This document shows, piece by piece, positions 9,186-23,072 of a stretch of DNA of 64,000 bases. The stretch is from positions 1-64,000 of the forward strand of contig MCFE01000384.1 of assembly GCA_002104905.1 (NCBI GenBank), given 5' to 3'. A model generated the notes under the pieces. The model had not been told where the DNA came from. It saw nothing but the letters and a program-made list of their open reading frames with translations, and did not search any database. The position numbers were made by a program, and so were the translations under genes. Origin of the DNA: Basidiobolus meristosporus CBS 931.73 (Eukaryota; Basidiobolomycota; Basidiobolomycetes; Basidiobolales; Basidiobolaceae). Position 1 is the first letter of the stretch, and each line of letters opens with the position of its first letter.

Positions 9186-10703
9186 TTATTTGAGCCGTGC
9201 AGTCAATTCCTCGATACTTTTTCCCTTAGTTTCTTTCACAAAGAGAAAGATAGCCAGACAGCCTACACCGTTGAAGCCAGCAAAGATCAGGAAAACGTAG
9301 CCCCTCATTCCGCTGAAGAGTGTTGGGAAAATTAAGCCGATTAGGAAGCAAGATACCCAATTCATAGTCTGAGCAACGGTTGAGGTAATAGATACGGCAT
9401 TGCTCGGCATGGTCTCTGTGATGAGGATGGATGGAATACTACCAAGACCAAAGGCGAAGGAAGTCACGAAGACCATTACTACAAGTAGTCAGAACAGGCG
9501 CGACGATTCGGAGATTAAGAGGATTTACTTACTGGAGGCAACGGTTAATCCGTTGCAATGAACTTGGATTCCGATACACGTCAGTATACAGAAAAGACTT
9601 GCACCGCCACTGGATATGAGTAAGAGCATCTTTCTACCCGCACGGTCGACTAACATTGCTGAGACCATGGTCATGACGACATTAAGTCCTCCAACGCAAA
9701 TAGTCACATATTTGGCAGAGTCCCCGTAGATATCAGTAAAAATTGCTGTGGAGTAGTACATGATTCCGTTGATTCCAGACCATTGCTTCAGCATGGAGAT
9801 GCCTACGCAAACGAAGAATTTCCTTCGGCAGCTTGAATTCTTTAGCAGCTCATTGATACCAAGGTTTTTAGCCCGATTCTGCAACGCTTTGCGGGCAGTA
9901 ACAATGTCCCGATACTCACTCTCGATGTCAGAGTTATCTCTTAGTTTGAGCAGCACTGCTTTAGCTTCGTCGAAGCGATTTCTTGAAACATGATAGCGGG
10001 GAGTCTCTGAGCATAATGGAATCAGTGCAGTTTGAACTAGACTGAATGCACCGGGGAGAGCAACAAGTATTCTCCAGCCGATAGGAGTAGACATACCCAA
10101 ACTCATACATTCCACGACCAGGATCCCCATGGTGGTACAGAACTGATTGAATGCGCCGAAAGTGCCTCTAGTTTTGATGGGTGCTATCTCACCGATATAT
10201 GTAGGCGCCACAACTGTGCCATACCCACATCCAAATCCGATGAAGAAACGTCCGCATATCCACATACCAGTATTTATAGAGCAAAACAGCAGGATTCCTC
10301 CTAAAACGAAGAAGCAATTGTTGGCAAGCATGGCTAAGCGACGGCCCAATCTTTCCTGGGCGTAGCCACCAAGCAGGCTTCCAAATACTGCCCCACACGC
10401 ATGGCTACCAACTGCGAATCCCCACAGCCAAGAGTTCATAGCGAAGCAGTACGGAAATATCCCGTGCAGCTTCTTGTCGGCATCACTGCAGTTGTGGATA
10501 GAGTCAGCAGCTAGTTAGCATGGAGGGTATTAGAAATCCAATTATGGTTAGTAAAGAAGGATTCACTCACAGATGTTGGTGGAAGAAGTATTGTAGCCAC
10601 TGTTGAACCGAACGATGCACGCGGTAAGTACGCAGAACAAAGTGTACACGGGATAAGTGCTATCGCGCGAGCTCTTCTTTTCGTTAGAGGCCGGATTTGT
10701 CAT
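9186..10703 (-). CDS. MFS sugar transporter
   Basis: Three exons (10703-10571, 10510-9533, 9478-9186) join in frame to 467 aa, normal for the sugar porter family, which carries hexoses or other polyols across the plasma membrane. TM1 follows the short N-terminus (YPVYTLFCVLTACIVRFNSG). Loop 2-3 carries ERLGRR, and RFFIGFGCGYG marks TM4. Loop 6-7 begins SETPRYHVSRNRFDEAKAVL, where the family consensus is PESPR, so the first proline is replaced by serine. TM7 has the QWSGINGIMYYS motif for sugar binding, and DRAGRK lies in loop 8-9. The C-terminus is VKETKGKSIEELTARL, the usual family ending. I chose the start at 10703 because upstream residues do not extend a membrane-compatible N-terminus. 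Substrate unknown. Confidence 0.85.
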
Positions 10704-11223
10704 GTTGAATGTGAGCAGAGGGTGGTCACTCCAGAGGTATTTATTGATCATCCGGCTTATCACTAAATCCCGAACAGGTGTACTTGTTAGAATAAGAGTT
10801 CACGGATGGCCGAATTTGTAGTAGGCAATCGATAGCGAGGTTAAATAGCGTACCTTTAAGGAGGGACACCACGATAATTAAGGTGTATCAGAGATTTCCT
10901 ATTTCTCGGGCCTTGGGCATTTGTAGGCGATCCTCATGTGGCAATCTCTTATCACTGCTCAAAGTGGCCAACATAGCATTTGTTGGTATCCAATCCACAT
11001 TCGGCATAGTGGGTTAGCTTATGAGCTCCACTAATTTGGTACAGCTCTGCTAGTTCGGGATATCAAGTCATATGCCGCAGCCGAAACCTAACCCTAAATG
11101 CTACTTTAAACCAACTAGTATGCAATACACATATAATCATTCCCAAAATCCATATTAAAATTTAAGTATTCCCCGTTTAATACCTTGTTGTATGCTTGCG
11201 TATGTACAACTGACTTACCAGTG
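10704..11223. other. Divergent promoter region
   Basis: About 520 bp between the transporter (minus) and the GH47 mannosidase (plus). No gene. The two coding starts face away, so both promoters lie here. Confidence 0.6.
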
Positions 11224-13733
<2,510 letters not shown>

Positions 13734-14053
13734 ATTATGCTATGTATTTTGTCATAAATATTTTAAGCAAGCTGTACCATAAATAAAGGAGTTACATAAG
13801 TTCGTAGATATTTTGAATCCGTTTAAATCAGTGCTTAACCAATTAGATGGTTGGTGATAACCTGCGTATTCTGCGTATTTGTTTAGTAGTACTATCCAAC
13901 GAGTCTACGTTTCCTTTATGCTGTTATCTATTACCAGTAGCTACTTGTTGAAAGCACAGTGTTTATAATATTCCCTTCTGACAGACCGTATACGCCTTAT
14001 ATTAGTTGAGTATTTGTGAATTGCCAGTCGCTTTAGGTCATTGACGTTTTATC
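13734..14053. other. Intergenic between GH47 and MON2
   Basis: 320 bp holding the GH47 3' end (AATAAAGGAG at ~13780 is a possible poly(A) signal) and the MON2 promoter. Nothing else seen. Confidence 0.5.
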
Positions 14054-17000
14054 ATGAGCGGATTATCCGGCTTCCTCCAGACTGAGCTTGTTGCGCTTTC
14101 AAATGAAGCGAAGCGCAAAAACCCTGAGATTAAAGAGGTAATGGCTTGCCAGTGGCGATTTCCCATTTGTTGTTGCTTGATAGCTTCATCTTCTCCGATA
14201 ATAATATTATGCATTTCGCATGGTTTCGCCTCAGGCCGTCGATAAAGTGCTTCTGATTTTACGCGCACATCACGGGGACAAGTTGGTGAACGGTGAGACC
14301 TACCAGATATTATGCAGAGAGCCATAGGACTTGAACGGCCCACGTCATTCCTGATGGAGGTTGGCTTTCTTCGATGGCTAATCGACTTGTTGCGGTTCTG
14401 TAGAACTGAGTCACAGTGAAGACACGCTTCGCCCGTTTTTTCTTGCCTGCCAAAGCAAGAATCTGAAACTGACCACGATAGCCATTAGTTGTCTCCAACG
14501 CCTGATTCTCCATAATGCTATACCCGAGGTATATTCCCTCACAAAACTTCGCACCATACGCTCTGGTTTGCTTATTATTGCCTCAACCATACAGAGCTCA
14601 GCCAAATCTATTCTGAAATCTCTCGCTGAGATTGCTAGCAACGGAATCCTTGAAGTGCAGCTAAAGATCCTTCAGATTGTTTTACCGCTGATCACGAATT
14701 ATCACACGGTGCAAGGTGAAGCACTCTCTGATGTAAGTTACAGGTCAACAAGCCACATTCTGGATTCTGCTAACGCTAGGTCTTAGGCGATCTTGCTATG
14801 TTTCCGTTTACAAGAATCCAAGAATGGAATTGTATATAATACCGCAGCAGCAACCTTGCGCCAGCTTGTTATATACGTATTCGACAAAGTTAAGAAGGAC
14901 ACAGCCGAAGCATCCTCAGGTCAGTATCTGATTTATGTGGCCCCACTATCAACCGACTTCTCATTCTGCGCGTGACATACAGCCCCGGAAAACGAGCAGC
15001 AGAAGAGCAAATTACCAGGGAATATTGTCCCACCGACTGAGCAAAATGCCCGTGACGCCTTCTATCTATTTCAGGTAGATCCATTCTATTGTTCAAGCGG
15101 CCTTCTCGTAATTAACTAGCCATCAGGACTTGTGTCTGCTTATCAGTGGCGAAGCGCCAATCTTTTTGAAGCTGACGACACTGAGCCGCCCTCTAGGCCT
15201 GGAGCTCATCGAGTCAGTGCTGACAAACCACTACCAGCTTTTTCGACAGGTAGATGGACTCTGTGGTCTCGCACCTCGCCCTCAATCCTAACTGGTCTTC
15301 TGTGTATTCTAGAGGCCAGAGTTCAGCGCTTTGTTGAAAGAAAAGCTCTCCCCTCTTATTATCAAGCACTTCTCCGACAAGTCCGATTTCTCCAACACCG
15401 TGCGCCTGATCAGGGTGATCTACCTGTTGATCAAGGAATTCAACGAGAACTTGGTACGCTTATCACTAGCTTTGAAAATGCACGATGCACTAACTTCTCG
15501 CTGGCGCGAACAAGGTGATGGAATGCGAGGTGTTTCTGACGATGTTTGTTAAAATGCTGGGCCAAGAGAACCCGCTGTGGCAGAGGATCCTCTCGATGGA
15601 GGTCTTCCGCGGCATCTGCTTGGATAACGCACTTGTTCGTTCAATATATCGTCACTACGACAGGAAAAAGTCCACCCATGTCTTTCACGACATCGTGAAT
15701 GCCATTGGCCATCTCGCCATTGAGAACCCATCCGTGGTCGGCACCGGCGGAGGTGGATCGAGCGGCTTGCCGGCAGGGGATGGGGGCCATGCGTCTGGAG
15801 CTACGAGTGATACGAAGCTTAGTGTTGTAACATCCATCATGAAGATTCAATGGTCCTTTTTCCCGATATGAACCTCAACTGCTGGCACGGGACTAACCCT
15901 TTTTTTAGCATCGATCAATTAGACAAGGCCGAACCTCCCGCGATCCCTGATTCATATTTGTATTATTTAGCATTAGTGTGTCTTCATTCAATCGCTGATG
16001 GCCTGGCCGGCTTTGTGCTCCCAACCTTTGCTCGTCCGATCAATTCCGATCTGGAGGAGGATTCTTCGGTGTCAGCCTCTCCAATCGTCCCCGTGACCAC
16101 CATCTACGATAGCGCTGACGACCTGGAGAACCACCCCTTGGGCAACGAGTTCACCATCCTTTCCGACATCACCAACGCTATATGGCCTGGCCTATTGGCG
16201 GTCTTCTCGTTTTTCTTGATCCGCCAACATGGATCACGAGCTCTTCCAGGCGACGTTGCAATCCTATCAAAACTTCACCAACGTGTGTGGAGTGCTCAAG
16301 CTGGTGACACCGAGAGACGCCTTTCTCACATCATTGTGCAGAAGCTCGATTCCTACTCAATCCGAGAAAGGCATCATTGACGTATCTGCCAACGGTGGCA
16401 ATGTTGCCAACATAGTCCCGTTGTCGGAAAAGAACCTTTACTGTTTGCATGCGCTTCTGACCATTGCAAACTACCTTGGATCGGTCCTGGGCGATTCGTG
16501 GTACCTGGTCCTAGCGACCTTGCAACAGGCAGATCTCATACTGTATAGTACGAACAATCGTATGAATGCTGGGCGTAAAACTGGAAATCTAACCGCCTCC
16601 AGCCCAGCAAGCCCGTCAGCCTCTGCACTATCGTTCAGGAGAACCATCTCGTTCCCAACCTCACTCACGCCATCCCCTACCTCAGCCACAAGCCCCGACG
16701 TTGCATCTACGCCTGACCCTGAATCCTTGACTCTTTCAGCTGCAGTTAATCGGCTGTTTGACAACACGAAGTATTTGAGCGATGAGGCGTTCCTGCATTA
16801 TTCCAAGAGCGTGTGCCGACTATCCAGCGACATAACTGGTCTTACCAGACGCTCCAGCGCCGAGATCAAGAACGAGGAAAGCGGCCCTAGAATCATGCTA
16901 AGCCGATTGACAAATGTGAGTATTCTTCCAGGTTGCTGCTTGATCACCTCTAACCACGCCTTGTAGAAAACTGAAAGCTTTGCGATTCGAAAGCTTCGCC

Positions 17001-20000
17001 AAACCGCGCTTCTTAACATGGATCGCCTGGTCTCCCAGGGGAGCTCAGGGATTTGGGATATGATCATGAACCATCTCATTGACACTGCCAACTACCTCAC
17101 TACCACCCCACAAATTCGGACCCAAACATGCGAAACGATTGCCGACATCATTGCCGCGGCTATGATCAGCGTGTCGAGCGCGGAGATGAAGGATGATGAG
17201 CAGGCGCAGATTCGTCTTCTGGTTCCACTGAAACGCTTGGTTGTCGGAGAGTCCCTTGATGAAGCACTCAAAGTCAAATTCATTGAAGTCCAAAAGATCG
17301 CGCTGGAGACCTTGAACAAACTCTTACAAACGTCGGGGGAGTCATTTACTGTTGGGTGGCCCATGATCTTTGAGATGATCAAGAGCGTGTGCTACTTCGA
17401 ACAACCGAAAGAAGAGGCAGCAGTAGATGATAGAGACACAGCCTCTATCTCCTCCAAGGCCTCAACTACCCATTCCATCAAGACCACCGGTCTTGTTCGA
17501 GTGGCCTTCCCATGCTTGCAGTTGATATGTACCGATTTCCTCCCATTGCTGGATTCGAAATGTCTATTGGAATGCATCAAAACCCTAAGCTCCTTTGTTT
17601 TACAGACGGAGGATCTGAACATCAGCCTGACTGCTGTTCGCCTTCTTTGGAACGTATCTGACTTCCTACAGACCAAACGGATCGACCTCGAAAGAGACAA
17701 CAACAACGATGGAAAGCCTGTATCTTCTGCGGATCCTTCCGAGGATGTCACTCTGTACAATTTCGAGGAGAATATCGACGATACCTTGACCACCCAAAGT
17801 CTGAGCGCTCTGTGGTCGTTGCTCTTGCATAGCCTCTCAAGGATCTGTACCGATCCTCGACCTGAGGTCCGAAATGGTGCCATTCAGACTCTCTTCCGAA
17901 CCATTGGTATCAATGGGGGATTGCTCACACCAGTTGACTGGAAGCTCTGCATATGGAAAGTGGTCTTTCCTCTGATAGATGCTGTCAAGCAAACAGCTTT
18001 TGAAGCCATCGCGGCATGGAGAGCGTTGAAAGACGTCCAAGACGACAGCAAAGCATTCATGATGGTTCATCACTCACGCGGAACTGTCGATAAGCAATGG
18101 GATGAGTCTCATGTTCTGGTTATAGGGGGTGCTACGCGTTTGTTCAAGGACTTCTTGCCATCACTGATCGTGCTAGCCAACTTCAAGGGTGCCTGGGACG
18201 TACTGTTGGACCATCTGAAGGGTTATTTCTTGAAGTACAGCCCAGAAGTCACCTTGGCCTCCATCAAGAGCTATCACTCGTTGATTACTCTGGCTCAAAA
18301 TCAGGACGCTGTGGATCTTGCCAAAATCCAACCCCTTTGGATGAGAGCCTGGGAAGTGTGGGAGCAGATGGGAACAGAGATGATCCAGTCTAGCCAGCCA
18401 GATCACCACGAGAAGGACCGCCCTGTAGCCTCGTTCGACCAAGAAACGGTCACCGCTTACACATCGACGTTCATCGACCTGTACGACATAGTGTGTGAGC
18501 AGTTCGAGCTGAAGCAAATCGAAAAACTCATGGCTGTGTTGTACGGTGTATTGACCCACAGAAGTAGCCTCAATGCCCCTTCAGACGTCTCTCACCTTAC
18601 ACCATTGCAAGCCTCTATTTTGGAGATCATCAAATCCCTGAAACTGGATGCAGAAGGAACGGCGGTCGTAGTGTTGCATCACCTGTGTGGCAACATTGAG
18701 CTCGCTTTTATGCAGCAAGCCAACAGCTTGGAGAAACCCCGCAAGAAAGCCACCTACATCGCCTTGGCAAGAACACTCATGGACACCATGAAGGAGCTAT
18801 TGCTAAAGTCTATCCACGACCAATCGACTTATTCCGATGGAGTATTTGAACATGTGATCAAGGTTGAAACTGGCCAAGCACCATTCACCACAGCCCGCGC
18901 TAACTTCTTTACCCGGTAGACATATAGCCACCCAATGAAACTCAAGTACGAATGCCCCACGTTGGATGCCAACACCACTCCTTTGTGGAAGATGGCCACT
19001 TTATCCGTATTAGAGATTCTCGCAGCCGGCATGCCTATCTTCACCTCGGTTGCGAAACGTACGTAGCATAAATTGGCTGTACGTCACATGCAGAACTGAC
19101 TGGTTGCTTCACAGAAATCCCTGATGAGCGATTCCAAGGAACCTGGAATAACATAGTCAACCTGATCGAAGGAACGATCTCTTCTGACAGGTAACCCCAT
19201 CGCCCGCTCTTCGGATCAAGCTCCCTTTTCGGCAACTAACCTATCACTCAGCGGGTTCCCACCCACCATGTCGATCACTGACATTCGAGCGGATGAGAAC
19301 TTCGATATCGAGTACTTGGACAAGCTCCAGACCATCCTATTCCCGTTCTTGGGATTGCCGGACGTTCCACGGGATGTGATCTCAAGGATAATTCGTTCGC
19401 TGGAAAAGGGCTCCCGCCTCTACGCTGACTCAAGGATCGCAGAGATGGCGTTAGAGACCCAAGGAAGAAACGAGCTTCCCGGTCTGACCGCCGACACTGT
19501 GGCCGTGCAACGTGAGCACTACGCGATCATTTGCCTTAAGTGTCTGTTCAAACTATGCTCAGCGAGTAAATGGGGTAAGGACGCAACGCCATATTACCTT
19601 GTTGCTTACTAACCATGCCTCCCTCTCTCAGCCTCTCATGAAAGCTTTACGGAGGAGCAATCTGAAGCAGTCGCCAAACGTATCGCTCAAGTGACCGCGC
19701 CCATCCTGATCAACCGATGCAAATTCATCCTGGAAGCCTACGTCGTGGATGCACCTTTGTTTGGCAAGATGCCCTTGCCTAGGTTAGTAATGAAGTACAG
19801 CCTCGATCGTGGCAACGCACTAACTGCAGCTCAACCATGTAGGATTCGGCAAGATGAGATTATTTTTGTGCTGAATGAACTGCTTTCACTCCAGATGCAA
19901 TCGGGAATATTGACCCAGGAGAATGAGCAGAGTACGAGTAGAGTGTGTCGTTGACTGCAGACAGATACTAACCCGAAGCCACACTAATAGATCCCATCAA

Positions 20001-20145
20001 GCGCCTCGTCCTGAACAGCGACGCCGCCCATCTGTTTAATCTATATAGTTCCTTGTGCAGGGCCCTGATGCCCAAACAAGATCCTGAGATCCTGGCGTTA
20101 ATCAAGAGATGTCTAGAAAGGATTGGCGACTCGATCAGCATCTAG
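14054..20145 (+). CDS. MON2, Golgi/endosome trafficking scaffold
   Basis: Seventeen exons give a ~1,688-aa HEAT/armadillo-type protein related to large Arf-GEFs but without a SEC7 catalytic domain. MON2/Ysl2 works with DOP1 and a flippase at the trans-Golgi network. The N-terminus MSGLSGFLQTELVALSNEAK, then LRPFFLACQSKNLKLTTIAI, LILHNAIPE, VQLKILQIVLPLITNY, LLCFRLQESKNGIVYNTAAA and DQLDKAEPPAIPDSYL are family hallmarks. Exons run 14054-14137, 14235-14292, 14404-14528, 14595-14732, 14787-14919, 14983-15074, 15127-15249, 15313-15453, 15515-15852, 15909-16915, 16967-18862, 18920-19058, 19115-19190, 19252-19574, 19632-19782, 19843-19931 and 19991-20145. All phases match except one surplus base at about 16220-16227, between FFLI and ANMDHELFQ. 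This is a one-base frameshift, probably a sequence error because 1,300 codons downstream are clean. A Ser/Thr/Pro-rich insertion lies near 16600-16730. Confidence 0.9.
16218..16230 (+). other. Single-base frameshift in MON2 exon 10
   Basis: The text TTCTTGATCCGCCAACATGG reads FFLIRQHG in the upstream frame. Removing one C gives a continuous frame that joins FFLI to ANMDHELFQ, as family similarity requires. Summed exon lengths come to one base over a multiple of three, so only one such event is needed. Confidence 0.75.
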
Positions 20146-20421
20146 AAAAGAGTTAACCGAACCATTTTTGTTGACCCGCATGCATCCCACTCTATTTCCT
20201 CCCCCCCCCCTCTCATCGATCTTCCCGATAGACTCAGTTACAAGATTGAGGACAGGAACCTTTCGTACCCTGAATCGGTAGCCTTTATACAAACCCACAA
20301 ACCCACATTCCCATGAAGCTTATTAAAGGTTGATTTATTCAATGATTTAGTTTGGAAGAGAGTAGGTGAGGAAATGGTGGGGAAATGGTGAGGAATAGGT
20401 GAGAGGAACAACTTGGTTTTT

Positions 20422-21855
20422 TTACATGGATGGCTTCAACAGCTGCTGCCAAAATTGATCGGCGAGGAATTCGGTGGAACTGTCTCCCGGCAGGGATATG
20501 CTTAGGCTGTCCTCCAAAATCCCGGTGGGTGTGGCTGGGAAGAAGGGGCCGGGATTATCCGGAATCATCTTCAGGGTTGGTGGAATTGATCGGATCGGGG
20601 CCGGAGACAACTCGCTTATCGAAGAGATGTTCGGGTTTTGTGAGGGCTGTGCGTGTCTCAAGGGACGTGGAGGTAATTGTGGGGCGTATTTGGAACGGTA
20701 GATATCTACAATCCGTTGCAGATTGAGTTTCTGGTTATCCAAATGCTGCGGGTTCAACCACGCCTACAACAACAAACGTTCATTTAATCACTGGTGGATG
20801 TCATCAATTCAGGACGTATTCAATACCAATTTCCAGGCGATCTCGTTGCAGCTCATCTGTTGCGCCACATGTGGATAGTCGGGCTTCACCAGACCACGCA
20901 TGAAGACGGAGTTGCGTTGCTTGAAGCTGTCGTCGATATCTGCCACATCCACATCATCGATGTTGACATGAACTGGCCAGAGGGCACCCATATGATCGCG
21001 GTAAACCAAGGTATCGGAGTTGGGGGTATGCAATGGGCTGTCGGACGACGTCGTGGACTCGCTGCTGGATATGGACGCGCGTGGCTTTCGCTTTCTTAGC
21101 GTACCGTTATTCAGCTTCTCCTGACGCGCGACCCTTCGTGAACGCAAACTTGGATGTCTGTTTCGAAAGCTGTCGACTGCCCGCTGGATAAGCCCTCGCT
21201 TACCGCCAAGAAGCTCTTGATTTAAAAATGAAAGTCTCCATCCTAGCTCGTTGCATTCGGTCTCATAATGCCAACGGTTTCCATGATACTCCTCCTTAGA
21301 ACAGAATGCGCGAGGGTACACCTAAAAGGGAACCGGGTGGGACAACGTTAGGTGGGGAGGTGCTTAAAAACAAGCATGTCAAGAGAAAGGAAAGGTATCA
21401 ATACTAACACAGTTGTCAATCTTGAACTGGGGTTCGAGAGCCTCGATGTGGACGGAATCCACGTCGATTCGTATCTCGTGGCGCTGCATACGCTTTTTGT
21501 GAGCATACCAGAAACACAGCCACTCCACCTCATCCCTGAAGAACGTGCTTGGCTCATATAGGCTGGTGTTGTTTATTTGTTTTTTCGTAGAGAAACCATC
21601 GAGTGGGGGGCATATTTTAAGTTCGGGCTTTTCCCGTAGCTTGCAAACACGTCCCCCGGAGTTGCGATATAGTGACTCGCGATTCTTCCTCGCTTTCCCG
21701 ACTGTCTTCTCGATGGAAAGCAGCTGGTCTGTTGTTAGTTCTTCGAGTATTTGGTCGCTACTGAACGAGGGGTCCAGTAGCTGGGCAAGAGTGATGTTGT
21801 GAAAGGTGGGCCGAGGCTGTATTAGCTGGGGTTTCTGTTGAAGAAGGTCATCCAT
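20422..21855 (-). CDS. DUF8032-like protein A, 427 aa
   Basis: Three exons (21855-21409, 21321-20827, 20763-20422). An N-terminal leucine-rich motif (LAQLLDPSFSSDQILEELT, then LLSIEKTVGKAR) is followed by a first domain, FRDEVEWLCFWYAHKKRMQ...VYPRAFCSKEEYHGNRWHYE...CNELGWRLSFLN. A basic helix follows (GKRGLIQRAVDSFRNRHP), then RSRRVARQEKLNNGTLRKRK. A second, degenerate copy of the domain ends in CNEIAWKLAWLN. The C-terminus is Pro/Ser-rich. The domain pattern matches what I remember as fungal DUF8032, of unknown function; the family name is from memory. The basic linkers suggest a nuclear protein. The product at 48531-49862 is a paralogue with the same order of parts. Introns interrupt both domains at equivalent spots before VYPRA and after WKL. 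Confidence 0.75.
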
Positions 21856-22435
21856 TCTCCTTGGCAAAGGTCGATTCAGTACAGGTATGCTCCTTGTTTG
21901 GGCAAAGCGGATGGTACCGAGAGAAAGTGAAAGGTATTGAACAGAAAATACAAAAGGGGGAGCGGGAAATAGAATATACAAAAACTGGAAAAGGTTCAAG
22001 GAGGATAAAGGGAGTCCGACAAGCGCGGAACCGAAGTAGAGGGTTTAAACGAAGAAGATGGCTATTCCCCGTGACGAGCCAAGGCTGATAAGCATTCAAG
22101 GGACGCGAGTGGGTCAGCAAAGCTTAAGGGATTATTCCATAAAATGATATAACCATCAACTGGCTGATATCATTGGTCATGAACCCTGAATGCACCAACA
22201 CCAGAGCCAATTGAAGATTAATGCACAACAAATAAATGCCAAAGTTAGGTGATTCAATGATGTATATACTTTGGTCTACACGACTGAACATCTCGCTGTC
22301 CGAAATTTCCATCCGAGCTCTCCACATCGGTTTATTTCCTTTTCTGTGCTTTGGTAAATACACGGCATCTACGTGACAGGCCAAAGCTGTATTCGCGTTG
22401 ATGATGATTCCAATGGAGACAAACTTCAGCGAAGA

Positions 22436-22534
22436 GGGACCCAAACCCAAGATGAGACTCGGCAATGCGGGACCCAAACCCAAGATGAGACTCGGCAATG
22501 CGGGACCCAAACCCAAGATAAAATTAGGCAAAGC
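22436..22534. repeat. 33-bp minisatellite, three copies
   Basis: Three head-to-tail copies of a 33-bp unit that begins GGGACCCAAACCCAAGAT, at 22436-22468, 22469-22501 and 22502-22534. Copies 1 and 2 are identical; copy 3 has several changes. The unit is a multiple of three and is open on both strands, so it reads as an 11-residue peptide repeat, but nothing else supports coding. Confidence 0.9.
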
Positions 22535-22795
22535 GAAGGAGTCACTTCACGAACCGATACAGGGGTGTGTTTGCAGATTGGTCGAGCGATGATATAATTA
22601 TATCAGCGTTGGATGGAGATGGCCACCAAATATGCATTTATTGTGGGTGGTGGATGCCTGATGTATTAATACAACAATGCTGCTTAACCTCAACCTCAAC
22701 CGTGAGTTTAGCTGATCCAACCACCCATCGCCATATGAGCGTATTTCGAGTAGGCGCAGGACTCAAAGCGTATTGAATACATCGAACAAACACAT

Positions 22796-22885
22796 CAAGG
22801 GTATAGAACTCCATGGGCAAAGACCGATGAACATGCACATCAAGAGTACAGGAATTCCATGGGCAAAGACCGATAAACTCGCACT
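22796..22885. repeat. Two-copy ~45-bp tandem repeat
   Basis: Two adjacent copies share CCATGGGCAAAGACCGAT (at 22811 and 22857) with similar flanks, CAAGGGTATAGAACT and CAAGAGTACAGGAATT. Copies are about 80% alike. No function apparent. Confidence 0.6.
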
Positions 22886-23072
22886 CACATAATATAAAAA
22901 TTAAAGGAAAAGCAACAATATACATGTACTGGCTCTATATATATGTATATATATGGGGAACTGTGTTTCATTCATATGAATATAAGCTAGCTACTGAGAC
23001 AAATAGAGTAATACCAATGATAACATATGAATGAAACCCAACGCGTCTAGGTTTTCCATGAATTGTTTCATG

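Larger units (their letters stand above)
21856..23072. other. Intergenic, repeat-bearing
   Basis: About 1.2 kb between the promoter of DUF8032-like A and the 3' end of the LDB-like gene. It contains the 33-bp minisatellite and a second two-copy repeat listed separately. A T/A-rich stretch, TATATATATGTATATATATG, lies at ~22938-22957. Its open frames are created by the minisatellite and have no family likeness. Confidence 0.6.

Noticed and set aside
18896-18919. Stop codon inside MON2 at ACCCGGTAG
   Set aside because: It is the end of an intron (18863-18919); skipping it gives HVIKTYSHPMKLKY in frame.
20142-20222. Poly-C stretch after the MON2 stop as a possible regulatory element
   Set aside because: A simple homopolymer run (CCCCCCCCCC near 20203) with no further structure.
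22124-22531. 135-codon minus frame with LILGLGPALPS repeats
   Set aside because: Created by the 33-bp minisatellite; no other support.
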